Below, piece by piece: positions 1 through 7,265 of a DNA stretch of 64,000 nt (positions are counted from its first letter, which is position 1; each line of letters opens with the position of its first letter). The stretch comes from AC-37 sp036389295 (GTDB lineage: Bacteria > Actinomycetota > Thermoleophilia > Solirubrobacterales > Thermoleophilaceae). The DNA lies in the NCBI GenBank assembly GCA_036389295.1, contig DASVQB010000041.1:62001-126000 (forward strand), read 5' to 3'. Position numbers and translations under genes: made by a program. Below the pieces are notes generated by a model. It did not search any database and was not told the DNA's origin. It worked only from the letters and a program-made list of their open reading frames with translations.

Positions 1-369
1 GGTCGCGACGTGGAGGCGGTCGGAGTACGGGTAGCCGAGGTAGGTCTGGATCCCGCGCTCGAGCCGCAGCGCGTCCTCGATCCCCGCCGTCACGATCACG
101 CCGACCCGGCGGCCCTTGCGCTCGAGGAGCCGGTTGAGCATCGCCGTGCCCGAGTAGATCCCGGAGACCATGCCCGGCAGCGCGTCCTTCGGCTCGGCGT
201 CCCAGTACCGGAGCGCGTCGCGGGCCGAGGCCATGAACCCGCGCGACTCGTCGTCGGGCGTGGTCTGCGCCTTCCCGACCACGAACTCGCCGAGGGCGTC
301 GACGATGAAGGTGTCGGTCATCGTCCCGCCGGCGTCGATCGCCAGAACGCGTGGGTCCCGGTCGGCCAT
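1..369 (-). CDS. Hydantoinase/oxoprolinase family protein, acetone carboxylase beta-like (C-terminus outside window)
   Basis: Only the first 123 codons are inside the window; the gene runs off the left edge. The N-terminus carries the glycine-rich nucleotide-binding loop DAGGTMTDTF near residue 10, followed by GKAQTTPDDE. These are the hallmarks of the Hydantoinase_A N-terminal domain, and the wording is closest to the beta subunit of ATP-dependent acetone/acetophenone carboxylases. Such proteins usually exceed 650 residues and work with alpha and gamma subunits that would lie to the left. The ATG at 369 is preceded by TAGAGT (379-384) at 9 bases with no ribosome site, so it is probably leaderless. 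An N-methylhydantoinase or oxoprolinase subunit remains possible because the C-terminal half is missing. Confidence 0.8.
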   Translation of the reverse strand, partial: MADRDPRVLAIDAGGTMTDTFIVDALGEFVVGKAQTTPDDESRGFMASARDALRYWDAEPKDALPGMVSGIYSGTAMLNRLLERKGRRVGVIVTAGIEDALRLERGIQTYLGYPYSDRLHVAT

Positions 370-378
370 GGCGGGAGG

Positions 379-384
379 ACTCTA
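379..384 (-). promoter_or_regulatory. -10 element TAGAGT of the hydantoinase-family gene
   Basis: TAGAGT on the minus strand ends 9 bases before the ATG at 369. Transcription would start at or beside the start codon. No Shine-Dalgarno sequence is present. Confidence 0.5.
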
Positions 385-528
385 CGCCGCCGGGGCCGTC
401 TGGGTCGGCCCGCCGCGCCCCCCGAACGGGGGCAACTTCCGGCCCACCTGGTTTACCGCGAACCGCTAGTGGAGAAAACGGCTAAAGCTTCCCACGGCAT
501 CTGCCGAAGATGGAGTCGAGGCTCCTGA

Positions 529-545
529 GGACGGCATATCCGTCC
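529..545. other. Hairpin in the 371-747 intergenic stretch
   Basis: GGACGG (529-534) and CCGTCC (540-545) form a perfect 6-bp stem around a 5-base loop, flanked by CCT/AGG that can extend it with a bulge. It lies in the least G+C-rich part of the 377-base gap between the divergent hydantoinase-family and GH84 genes. The gap otherwise holds the two promoters and the degenerate repeat at 624-695; no small gene was convincing. No T-run follows, so a terminator role is not indicated. Confidence 0.4.
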
Positions 546-623
546 AGGCATGAACGCTGCCGGGGGTCGGGCTAGTTCCTATGCACTTGAGTGGGGTCCG
601 CGGAGCGGGCCCCTCTCTCTTTG

Positions 624-695
624 TGGGGCCGGACGCGTGGCTTTTGGGACCGGGCGCGCGGCTTGTGGGGCCGGGCGCGTGGTTCGGGGCCGCGG
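624..695. repeat. Degenerate G-rich tandem repeat, period about 21 bases
   Basis: Three to four imperfect copies of a unit like GGGGCCGGGCGCGTGGCTT follow one another just upstream of the GH84 promoter. They are open in several frames on the plus strand, which artificially extends reading frames into the region. Their function is unknown. Confidence 0.5.
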
Positions 696-733
696 GAGCG
701 CCGGCGGCCGGCGTGCGAGGCGCCGCGCGGCGG

Positions 734-739
734 TACCGT
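734..739 (+). promoter_or_regulatory. -10 element TACCGT of the GH84 gene
   Basis: TACCGT ends 8 bases before the ATG at 748 with no ribosome site between. This supports 748 as a leaderless start rather than any upstream ATG. Confidence 0.5.
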
Positions 740-747
740 CGCCCGCG

Positions 748-2526
748 ATGCGACGTCCCACGGTCCTGTGCGCGGCGTTGGCCGCCTGCGCCGTGTCGAT
801 CGCGCCGCCCCCGGCGGCGCCTGCCGCTCCGCCGCGGCTCGAGTGGCGGGGGATCGTCGAGGGCCCGTACGGGCCGCCGTGGGACCATGCGGCCCGCGAG
901 CGCGTGCTGCGCTGGATGCCCTCGCACGGGTTCAACGCGTACGTGCACGCCCCCAAGGACGACCTCTGGCAGCGGACCCAGTGGCGCGACCCCTACCCGC
1001 CCGAGCGCCAGGCCGAGTTCGACGCGGAGGTCCGGCTCGCGCGCGCCCGCGGGATCGAGTGGGTGCCGAACCTGAGCCCGGCGGTGCCGCTGATCCCCAC
1101 CCCGGCGGCACCGAGCGGGGCGCCCAGCCGCGACCTCTGCTTCGCGTGCCCGGAGGACCTCGACGCCGTCCTGGCCAAGCTCGAGCCGTTCCGCGCCGCC
1201 GGCGCGCGGACGTTCATGCTGAGCTTCGACGACGTCGCGAAGACGCTGACCCACCCGCAGGACCTCGCCGCCTACGGCCCCGGCGACGAGGGCTTCGGCC
1301 GCGCGAACGGCGACCTCTTGAGCCGGCTGTACGGAGCGCTGCGGGAGCGGACGCCGGACGCGCGCCTGCTCACCGTCGGCGCGGACTACTCGGGCACCGC
1401 GGACACCGCCTACCTGGCCGGGCTGCGCGCGACGCTGCGGCGGGAGGTCGGCGTGATGTGGACCGGGCTGTCCGTCCCGTCCCAGGAGTTCGCGCCGGAG
1501 GACGCGGCGGCGTACGGCAGGGCGATCGGCCGCCGGCCGCTCGTGTGGGAGAACTGGACGAACGACGACACCGCCGGCAACGCCACGCCGCACGGCACCG
1601 CGCGCCTCTTCCTCGGCCCGTACCGGCGCCGCGCGGACGCGGCAGGCGCCGTCGGCGGGCTCTTCTTCAACCCGATGAACGAGGCCGACCTCAACCTGCT
1701 CCCGCTCGCCACCGCCGGCGACTGGATGCGGGACCCGGCCCGCTACGAGCGGCGGCGCTCGTGGCTCGCGGCCGTGAAGGAGTTGGCCGGCCGCGGGCGC
1801 GACCGCCGGGCGCTGTTCCGGACCCTGCGCGCGTTCGCCGAGGCGAGCTGGTCCACGAAGCTCGACCTCGAGGAGGCGCCTACGTTCGTCCGCCTGAGCC
1901 GGGCGTTCCTCGACCGCTACGAGGGCGGCTCGTGGACGTCGGTCGACCGCGGCCTGCGCGAGGAGCTGTGGCTGGCCGAGACCGCCGGCGGGCGCCTCGG
2001 CGGCCTGCCGAACCGCGCGATCGCCGAGCAGGCCCGGCCGTTCGCCGAGGCCGCCGCGCGCGCGGCCGGCGCCGGCAGGCTCGCTACCGAGCTGCTGGCG
2101 GCCGAGCGCCCGGCGCTCCGCCTGCGCCGCCGCGGCCGGAGGCTGGTCGGCGTCGCCCTGCCGCCGGACCGGGCGCGGGCCGGCGAGCTGCGGTCCGCCT
2201 ACCGCGCGCTGGACGACGCGAGCCGCCGCGACGACCGCTTCGTCTACGGCTGGCGCACGCCGTACGCGTTCGAGATCCCGCCCTACCCGGTGCCGCCGAA
2301 CGCGATGAACGCGTACCTGGACGCCGTGGGGGCGCTCGACGCCGCCTGGCAGGAGCGGGCGGACCGCGCGGCGGCCGGCCCGGTCGCGGTGACCGCCGGG
2401 GGCCGCGCCGTGCCCGTGCGGGCCTCGGGCGGCTTCAGGCTCCGGCGCGCCGACTGCGGGCGGCTCGTCGTGGCGACCGACGGCGCGGGCGGGCGAACCG
2501 CCCGCCGCGCGCCGCGCTGCCGCTGA
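748..2526 (+). CDS. Secreted glycoside hydrolase family 84 (beta-N-acetylglucosaminidase/hyaluronidase type)
   Basis: The product has 592 residues. A signal peptide (about 1-27, ending in a Pro/Ala stretch) precedes the catalytic barrel, which opens with GIVEGPYGPPW near residue 36. This is the standard GH84 entry strand (GFYG in most members). The paired aspartates D161-D162 in SFDDV match the GH84 catalytic Asp-Asp used in substrate-assisted removal of terminal N-acetylglucosamine. NWTNDD near residue 271, then LFLGP and FFNPMNEAD, are further family landmarks. The C-terminal third is helical and Arg-rich and ends in a small beta region. The likely role is secreted aminosugar scavenging or cell-wall or glycoprotein trimming. 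The start is fixed by the -10 at 734-739. It is convergent with the next gene with no gap. Confidence 0.82.
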   Translation: MRRPTVLCAALAACAVSIAPPPAAPAAPPRLEWRGIVEGPYGPPWDHAARERVLRWMPSHGFNAYVHAPKDDLWQRTQWRDPYPPERQAEFDAEVRLARARGIEWVPNLSPAVPLIPTPAAPSGAPSRDLCFACPEDLDAVLAKLEPFRAAGARTFMLSFDDVAKTLTHPQDLAAYGPGDEGFGRANGDLLSRLYGALRERTPDARLLTVGADYSGTADTAYLAGLRATLRREVGVMWTGLSVPSQEFAPEDAAAYGRAIGRRPLVWENWTNDDTAGNATPHGTARLFLGPYRRRADAAGAVGGLFFNPMNEADLNLLPLATAGDWMRDPARYERRRSWLAAVKELAGRGRDRRALFRTLRAFAEASWSTKLDLEEAPTFVRLSRAFLDRYEGGSWTSVDRGLREELWLAETAGGRLGGLPNRAIAEQARPFAEAAARAAGAGRLATELLAAERPALRLRRRGRRLVGVALPPDRARAGELRSAYRALDDASRRDDRFVYGWRTPYAFEIPPYPVPPNAMNAYLDAVGALDAAWQERADRAAAGPVAVTAGGRAVPVRASGGFRLRRADCGRLVVATDGAGGRTARRAPRCR

Positions 2527-3426
2527 CTAGCTGCTCTTGCTCCGCCCGCGCGCGCTGCCGCGCGAGGAGCCGCCCGACGACTTGGCCGTCGACCGGCTCC
2601 GGCTCGACGACCCGGAGCGCCGGCTCGACGCCGAGCCCGAGCGGCTCGCGGACTTGCGCGCTCCCGACGAGCTCGACGACTTGCGCGCCCCGGACGAGCG
2701 GCTCGCCGACTTGCGCGTCCCCGACGAGCTCGACGACTTGCGCGCCCCGGACGAGCGGCTCGCCGACTTGCGCGAGCTCGACGAGCTGCGGCTCGAGGCG
2801 CGCGAGCCGCTCGAGCTGGCGGACCGGCGCGACGTGCGCCGTCCGCCGCCGCGGCGCGCCGTCCGCCGCTCGGCGGCCGGGATCTCCTCGGTGGCCACGG
2901 CCTTCGTGAGCTGCGGGATCAGCTTGCCGAGGTAGTCGCGCATGCGCTCCTCCTCGCGGCGGATCTGCCGGGCGAGCTTCGCCGTCTCCTTGTCGCCGAC
3001 GGTCTCCGCGAGCGTCTCGATCGCGGAGTAGGTCGCGATCTCCTCGGCCTCGTCCTGGTACTCGGTCTTGGCGTTCTTCAGCAGCTTCTCCTGCTCGCCG
3101 GTGCCGCGGAGCATGTGCACCGGGCCCTGCATCGCGGCCACGCCGCGGCGCGCGAGGTCGAGCGCGCCGGTCGCCGCCTCGACGATCGCGTCGGGGCCGG
3201 GGACGCTGACCTCCTCGGCCTTGCCGCCGAGCTTCTTGATGCGCCGCTCCACCTCGCGGGCGTGCGACTTCGTCTCCTTGAGGTGCTGCTGGAGGCGCTT
3301 CTTGTACGGCGGGCGCGTGGTCATCTGGATGTGCGCCGTGAGCGCGGTCTCCAGCTGCTTCTCCTTGCCGTAGGCCTCGTTCAGGTACTGGATCAACTTC
3401 AGGTCTCGGGCTTGCAGATCGGGCAC
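2527..3426 (-). CDS. DUF892 (YciE/YciF-type) ferritin-like protein with basic Ser/Arg/Lys repeat tail
   Basis: The product has 299 residues and a GTG start at 3426. Residues about 5-170 form the four-helix DUF892 bundle (DLKLIQYLNEAYGKEKQLE at the start; EYQDEAEEIATYSAIE with spaced Glu/His later), a ferritin-superfamily stress protein. Residues 185-299 are almost only Ser, Arg, Lys, Gly and Ala. They include two exact-length 19-residue repeats of the KSASRSSGARKSSSSSG type. The tail resembles the lysine/serine-rich tails of bacterial histone-like proteins. By inference it binds DNA or RNA, as tailed Dps proteins do. A GGGAG site lies 8-9 bases before the GTG, and a TTGACA at 3447-3452 lies further up but has no well-placed -10. 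A stress sigma factor is possible. Confidence 0.8.
   Translation of the reverse strand: MPDLQARDLKLIQYLNEAYGKEKQLETALTAHIQMTTRPPYKKRLQQHLKETKSHAREVERRIKKLGGKAEEVSVPGPDAIVEAATGALDLARRGVAAMQGPVHMLRGTGEQEKLLKNAKTEYQDEAEEIATYSAIETLAETVGDKETAKLARQIRREEERMRDYLGKLIPQLTKAVATEEIPAAERRTARRGGGRRTSRRSASSSGSRASSRSSSSSRKSASRSSGARKSSSSSGTRKSASRSSGARKSSSSSGARKSASRSGSASSRRSGSSSRSRSTAKSSGGSSRGSARGRSKSS
2651..2780. repeat. 57-bp in-frame tandem repeat inside the DUF892 gene
   Basis: Copies begin at 2651, 2708 and (partial) 2765, spaced exactly 57 bases, so each adds 19 residues to the basic tail. Copy-number change would alter tail length without a frameshift. Confidence 0.8.
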
Positions 3427-3510
3427 GTGTAACTACTCCCTTCCCTTGTCAAGTTCTCGCTGGGGCCCTCGCGGCAACTTACCCGTCTTGCGTGAAAGAA
3501 ACTCGCCGCG

Positions 3511-4338
3511 TCACCGCGCGGCGAGCGTGAGCTGGCGCTCGTAAGGTCCCGTGCCGCGCGAGCACTCCGCCCCGCAGCGCGCGGCCAGCTCGAGCGACGA
3601 CTCCACGTCGCGACCGGACGCGAGCGCGAACGTGAGGCCGGCGGCGAAGCTGTCGCCGCAGCCGTAGGCGTCGCCCGCCGGGTCCGACGGCTGCACGGCG
3701 GCGAACCGCCCGCCGCGGCCGCCGGGCGCGTGCCACCCACCGCCCTCCGCGCCGGCCGTCTCGACCACCAGGCGCGGCTCGGGGTCGATCCCCTCGCAGC
3801 GCTCGGCCGGGTCCACCGCGCTGCCGACCAGCGCGTCCAGCTCGACGCGCGCCTCCGCGATCGCGTCCCTCGCTCGCGCGGTGGCGACCAGCGTGCGCGC
3901 GGCCCGCGCGGCGCGCAGCGCCGCGGCGTCGCCGGCGGTGAAGTAGACGGCGTCGGCCGCGGCCAGCGCGGCCCACGGCAGCGCGTCCCCGGCCACCGGC
4001 TGGAGGCGCTCGCCGAGGACGACGATCGTCCGCTCGCCCGCGTCGTCGACGAAGGTGAGGGCGCGCCGGGTCGGCGCCCCGCGGCGCGTGGCGGCCGCGA
4101 CCTCGACGCCGAGCTCCGCCAGGCGGTCGCGCGAGCGGCGGCCCTGCTCGTCGTCGCCGAGCGCGGTGTACAGGGTGCAGCCGCCGGCGAGCCTGGCGAG
4201 CTGGACCGCGGCCACGCCGCCCCCGCCGGCTGGCTCGTCGAACGTCCGCCTCGCGGCGACGATCTCGCCGGGCGCGGGCACGCGCTCGACGGCCGCGAAC
4301 TCGACCCACTCGACGTGCCCGACGACCGCGGTGCGCAC
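3511..4338 (-). CDS. PfkB-family carbohydrate kinase
   Basis: The product has 275 residues. The N-terminus reads VVGHVEWVEF, the usual PfkB beta-strand, followed by the glycine-rich substrate-binding AGGGGVAAVQLARLAG region. Near the C-terminus DPAGDAYGCGDSFAAGL is the PfkB signature 2, with the catalytic base Asp in GCGDSF. It probably phosphorylates a sugar or nucleoside using ATP in the cytoplasm; the substrate cannot be told from the sequence. The start is the GTG at 4338. An ATG a few bases upstream is out of frame, and GATAAT (4345-4350) ends 6 bases before the GTG, indicating leaderless expression. It is divergent from the FkbM methyltransferase across only 21 bases. Confidence 0.82.
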   Translation of the reverse strand: MRTAVVGHVEWVEFAAVERVPAPGEIVAARRTFDEPAGGGGVAAVQLARLAGGCTLYTALGDDEQGRRSRDRLAELGVEVAAATRRGAPTRRALTFVDDAGERTIVVLGERLQPVAGDALPWAALAAADAVYFTAGDAAALRAARAARTLVATARARDAIAEARVELDALVGSAVDPAERCEGIDPEPRLVVETAGAEGGGWHAPGGRGGRFAAVQPSDPAGDAYGCGDSFAAGLTFALASGRDVESSLELAARCGAECSRGTGPYERQLTLAAR

Positions 4339-4344
4339 GCGCGC

Positions 4345-4350
4345 ATTATC
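4345..4350 (-). promoter_or_regulatory. -10 element GATAAT of the PfkB gene
   Basis: Ends 6 bases before the GTG at 4338. It overlaps the divergent gene's -10 (4347-4352), so the two polymerases compete for the same bases. Confidence 0.55.
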
Positions 4351-4352
4351 GT
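4347..4352 (+). promoter_or_regulatory. -10 element TATCGT of the FkbM gene
   Basis: Ends 7 bases before the ATG at 4360. Four bases are shared with the minus-strand -10 of the PfkB gene. Confidence 0.5.
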
Positions 4353-4359
4353 CGCGCCG

Positions 4360-5136
4360 ATGCGCGGACGAGCGAAGCGCGCCGTGCGGAGGCTGCTCCT
4401 CGCGCGCGGGGTCGAGGTCAGCGGGCGCGGCGGCCCGAGGCGGTCGCTCGCGGCCGTGCTCGACAACGCGAAGCGCCTCGGGCTCGCGCCGGCGACCGTG
4501 ATCGACGTCGGGGTGGGCTACGGGACACCGGACCTGTACGAGGCGTTCCCCGGCGCGCGCGTCCTGCTGGTCGAGCCGATCCCCGACCGGTTCGCCGGCG
4601 CGGTCGACGAGATCCGCCGCCGCCACGGCGCCGACCACGTGGCGGCGGCCGCGGGCGCCGAGGCGGGCACGGCCTCGTTCACGGTGCACCGGGCGCCGGA
4701 GATGTCGTCGCTGCTCGGCGGGTGGACGGGCGACCGCGACGGCGAGCGGCGGGAGGTGCCGGTGGTGCGGCTCGACGACGCGGTCGCCGAGCGCGGGCTC
4801 CCGGGCCCGTACGTGCTGAAGGTGGACGTGGAGGGCGCCGAGCTGCGTGTCCTCGACGGCGCCCCGCGGGTGCTCGCCGAGTGCGACCTCGTGCTGCTCG
4901 AGGTCCGCTTCTTCGAGTTCCTCCCCGGCGCGGCCCAGCTCCACGACGTGGTGCCCTACATGAGGGAGCGCGGCTTCGTGGCGTACGACCTGTACGGCGG
5001 CAACCTGCGCCTGACCGACGGCGCCCTGGCGCTCGTCAACCTCGTCTTCGCCAGGGAGGACGGCCCCTTCCGCCGCGACCAGTCGTTCGGCTCGGCCGAG
5101 CAGGTCGACCGGATGGTGCGCGAGCTGGGGTACTGA
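4360..5136 (+). CDS. FkbM-family SAM-dependent methyltransferase
   Basis: The product has 258 residues. VIDVGVGYGTPDLYEAFP near residue 48 is the SAM-binding motif I. LVEPIPDRF is motif II. VLKVDVEGAELRVLDGA followed by LVLLEVRFFEF is the FkbM signature (KxDxEGxExxVLxGA). FkbM enzymes typically O-methylate sugars or glycans. No signal peptide or membrane segment is seen. Partners are not evident: the neighbours are a kinase and a toxin-like gene with their own promoters. The ATG at 4360 is leaderless by its -10 spacing, which rules out long upstream extensions of the frame. Confidence 0.85.
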   Translation: MRGRAKRAVRRLLLARGVEVSGRGGPRRSLAAVLDNAKRLGLAPATVIDVGVGYGTPDLYEAFPGARVLLVEPIPDRFAGAVDEIRRRHGADHVAAAAGAEAGTASFTVHRAPEMSSLLGGWTGDRDGERREVPVVRLDDAVAERGLPGPYVLKVDVEGAELRVLDGAPRVLAECDLVLLEVRFFEFLPGAAQLHDVVPYMRERGFVAYDLYGGNLRLTDGALALVNLVFAREDGPFRRDQSFGSAEQVDRMVRELGY

Positions 5137-5146
5137 CGGCGGACCC

Positions 5147-5175
5147 CGGACAGCCCATATCCAGTCGGATATAAT
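5147..5175 (+). promoter_or_regulatory. Promoter of the XRE-nucleotidyltransferase gene
   Basis: CGGACA (5147-5152), a 17-base spacer and a perfect TATAAT (5170-5175) form one of the clearest sigma-70-type promoters in the window. TATAAT ends 7 bases before the ATG at 5183, giving a leaderless mRNA. Confidence 0.7.
5157..5172. promoter_or_regulatory. Palindromic operator ATATCC-AGTC-GGATAT
   Basis: A perfect 6-bp inverted repeat with a 4-base spacer. Its right arm overlaps the first three bases of the TATAAT box. Position and symmetry are what is expected of an autoregulatory site for the HTH domain of the gene that follows. Confidence 0.65.
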
Positions 5176-5182
5176 GGCGGGC

Positions 5183-6052
5183 ATGGACGTGCCCGCCGTC
5201 CTTCGCGACGCCCGCCGCGCGGCGGGTCTGAGCCAGGCCGCCCTCGCCGCCCGCAGCGGCACCTCCCAGGCGACCGTGTCCGCCTACGAGAGCGGGCGCA
5301 AGCAGCCCTCGGTCGACACGCTGGGCCGGCTGCTGGCCGCGACCGGCGCCCGTCTCGCGGTCGAGACCGGCCTGCCGCGCGAGCCCTCGCCGGCCGAGCA
5401 CGAGCGCGTCGCCCGGACGCTGGTCGACGTGCTCGCGCTCGCGGAGGCGCTCCCCGCACGGCACGACCGGGTCCTCCGCGCGGCTCGCGGCGTGAACCTC
5501 CCGGAGCGGCTCGTCGCGCTGCACCGCGCGCTGGCGGGACGGCGGCTCCCCCACGCGTTCGGCGGGGCGATCGCGCTCGCCTACTGGACCCTCGACCCAC
5601 GGGGCACGAGCGACATCGACGTGAACGTGTTCGTGCCCGCGTCCGACGCCGCCCGCGTCCTGCGCGCCCTCCCCGCGGGGATCGCGCAGCCGGACGGCGT
5701 CGAGCGGACGATCGCCCGCGACGGCCAGGTGCGGCTCTGGTGGGACGAGACGCCGGTCGACCTGTTCCTCGACTACGCCCCGGTCCACGCCGACGCGGCG
5801 CGCAACCGGCGCACGGTGCGGTTCGCCGGCACGCGCATCCCGGTGCTCGGCCCGATCGAGCTCGCGGCGTTCAAGGTGATGTTCGACCGGACCCGCGACT
5901 GGGCCGACGTCGAGGCGATGCTCGCCGCCGGCTCGCTGGACGTGGACGCGCTCCGGGCGAGCCTGCGCACCCTGGTGGACCCGGGAGACGAGCGCTTCGC
6001 TCGCCTCGACGAGGCCGTACGGCGCGCGGAGCCGTCGGTCGCGCCCGGATGA
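5183..6052 (+). CDS. XRE helix-turn-helix / AbiEii-like nucleotidyltransferase fusion
   Basis: The product has 289 residues. Residues about 1-60 are an XRE HTH (LSQAALAARSGTSQATVSAYESG). After a helical linker, residues about 115-250 form a nucleotidyltransferase-fold domain: FGGAIALAYW, then RGTSDIDVNVFV, the G-G and D-x-D metal-binding arrangement of the AbiEii/MNT group, with a further Asp in VDLFLDYAP. AbiEii-type toxins are usually separate from an HTH antitoxin such as AbiEi; here both functions are in one chain. The ATG at 5183 is preferred over the ATG at 5174, which lies inside the TATAAT box. No partner gene is adjacent. A self-regulated toxin or stress nucleotidyltransferase is inferred, and a non-toxic regulator is also possible. 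Confidence 0.78.
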   Translation: MDVPAVLRDARRAAGLSQAALAARSGTSQATVSAYESGRKQPSVDTLGRLLAATGARLAVETGLPREPSPAEHERVARTLVDVLALAEALPARHDRVLRAARGVNLPERLVALHRALAGRRLPHAFGGAIALAYWTLDPRGTSDIDVNVFVPASDAARVLRALPAGIAQPDGVERTIARDGQVRLWWDETPVDLFLDYAPVHADAARNRRTVRFAGTRIPVLGPIELAAFKVMFDRTRDWADVEAMLAAGSLDVDALRASLRTLVDPGDERFARLDEAVRRAEPSVAPG

Positions 6053-6053
6053 C

Positions 6054-6070
6054 CCCGGGCCGCGCCCGGG
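6054..6070. terminator. GC-rich hairpin between convergent genes
   Basis: CCCGGGC (6054-6060), a 3-base loop and GCCCGGG (6064-6070) directly after the TGA of the upstream gene. There is no T-tract, as is usual in high-G+C actinobacteria. It can serve both convergent transcripts. Confidence 0.6.
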
Positions 6071-6083
6071 CGACCCTCACGGC

Positions 6084-6533
6084 CTACGGCGTGCCGGCGC
6101 CGCCCGAGTCGCTCTGCGGGCTCGGCGCCGCGGCGCCGCCGGTCCCCCGGTCGAAGCCGCTGGACGACCCGCCGCCGCCCGTGCCGCCGCCTCCTGTGCC
6201 GGTCCCCGTGCCGCCGCCGGCCGCCGCGCCGCCGCTCGAGGTCCCGCCGCCGCCCTGCGTCGTAGCGCCGGACGAGCCGCTCGCGGCGCCCGGCGCGGTC
6301 GTCGTCTCGGCGGACTCGTCCTTGCGCTTCTTGCTCTTCCGCTCCGAGGGGAGCGGCGTGTCGCTCACGGCCGGCGCCGGGGTCGCCGGCGGAAGCGTCT
6401 GCTGCGTGCCCGAGTCGTCGTCGCCGCCGAACGCGACGCTCGCGAGGACGATCAGGAGCAGCAGGGCCGTGCCCAGCGCCACGCCGCGGCGGCGCCAGTA
6501 GACGAGCTCACGGTCCTGTCGCACGGCGTTCAA
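6084..6533 (-). CDS. Membrane-anchored Gly/Ser-rich protein of unknown function
   Basis: The product has 149 residues. A short basic cytoplasmic segment (about 1-16, ending WRRRG) precedes one membrane span (about 17-35) and then an extracytoplasmic tail. The tail starts acidic (GGDDDSG), passes through a Lys/Arg patch (SERKSKKRKDE) and ends in Gly/Ser/Thr-rich low complexity. No catalytic domain is recognised. It is the last gene of the minus-strand envelope operon, 60 bases after the sortase gene, so a wall-spanning or linker role is plausible. The start is the ATG at 6533. The low complexity makes homology calls unreliable. Confidence 0.6.
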   Translation of the reverse strand: MNAVRQDRELVYWRRRGVALGTALLLLIVLASVAFGGDDDSGTQQTLPPATPAPAVSDTPLPSERKSKKRKDESAETTTAPGAASGSSGATTQGGGGTSSGGAAAGGGTGTGTGGGGTGGGGSSSGFDRGTGGAAAPSPQSDSGGAGTP

Positions 6534-6593
6534 GCCCGACCGAACGTAGCACGCCGCGGCCCCCGGCGGGAGGCGGCTCGCGGGCCCGCGCGC

Positions 6594-7259
6594 TCACCGC
6601 GGGGCCATGCGGGGTCGCGGGCGGCCGGTCAGGCGGGCGGTGACCACGATGCGCCGCTCCGCGCTGTACACGGGGTGGCAGGCGGTCAGGACGAGCCGCT
6701 CGCCCGCGCCGCGCCGCAGCGCCCCGCCGAAGCCGGGATCGACCACCCTCACCGACTCGACCTCGTACGCGAACCGGCCGTAGGGCATCGTCACCGCGAC
6801 CCGGTCGCCGCGGCGGACGTCGTCCAGCCGCCGGAACGGCGCGCCGTAGGAGCTGCGGTGGCCGGCGACCCCCACGGTCCCGCCCTGGCCGGGCAGCGGG
6901 GTGGCCGAGTAGTGGCCGGGCCCGCTCCGCAGGCTGGACTCGCCCGTCCCCTCGACCACCACAGCCCGCAGGCCGATCCGCTCGATCGCGATCCGCCCGA
7001 TCGGCCCGCCGGCCCGCGACTCGCGCGCCAGCGCGCGGGCCAGCTCGGGGACCACAGGGTCGGCGCGCCGCATGCGCCGGGCCGTGTCCCGCTCGATCGC
7101 CTCGAGCTCGCGCTCGAGTCCGCCCTGCGCCCGCGCGTGGAGGACGGCGGAGACCGGCTCCTGCCACAGAAGCGTCGCCGCGACCTCGGCGAGCATCAGC
7201 AGGCCGACGACCAGCAGGAGCCGGGACAGGTGCAGCCGCAGGGCCGTGCGCCGCGGCAC
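6594..7259 (-). CDS. Sortase (class E-like)
   Basis: The product has 221 residues: an N-terminal membrane anchor (about 12-32), a helical stalk, then the sortase barrel. The catalytic triad is visible as H134 in VAGHRSSYGAP, C194 in LTACHPVYSA and R202/R203 just after it. The TLTTC motif is LVLTACHP here, the class D/E pattern. Sortases cleave LPxTG-like motifs between Thr and Gly and attach the protein to the wall precursor on the outer face of the membrane. The gene 6 bases upstream encodes a protein with an LARTG signal, which matches the LAxTG preference known for class E. It is in an operon with a beta-lactamase-like protein and a glycosidase. Confidence 0.88.
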   Translation of the reverse strand: MPRRTALRLHLSRLLLVVGLLMLAEVAATLLWQEPVSAVLHARAQGGLERELEAIERDTARRMRRADPVVPELARALARESRAGGPIGRIAIERIGLRAVVVEGTGESSLRSGPGHYSATPLPGQGGTVGVAGHRSSYGAPFRRLDDVRRGDRVAVTMPYGRFAYEVESVRVVDPGFGGALRRGAGERLVLTACHPVYSAERRIVVTARLTGRPRPRMAPR

Positions 7260-7265
7260 GCCGGC

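Noticed and set aside
550..747. Upstream extension of the GH84 gene to an ATG at 550
   Set aside because: The extension is translated GC repeat with no signal peptide. ATG 748 starts a proper signal peptide and has a -10 at leaderless spacing.
2651..2780. CRISPR-like array
   Set aside because: The 57-bp units are head-to-tail, in frame and without unique spacers. They encode the tail of the DUF892 protein.
3447..3452. TTGACA as -35 of the DUF892 gene
   Set aside because: A consensus -35 is present, but no acceptable -10 lies 15-19 bases downstream, so no promoter is claimed.
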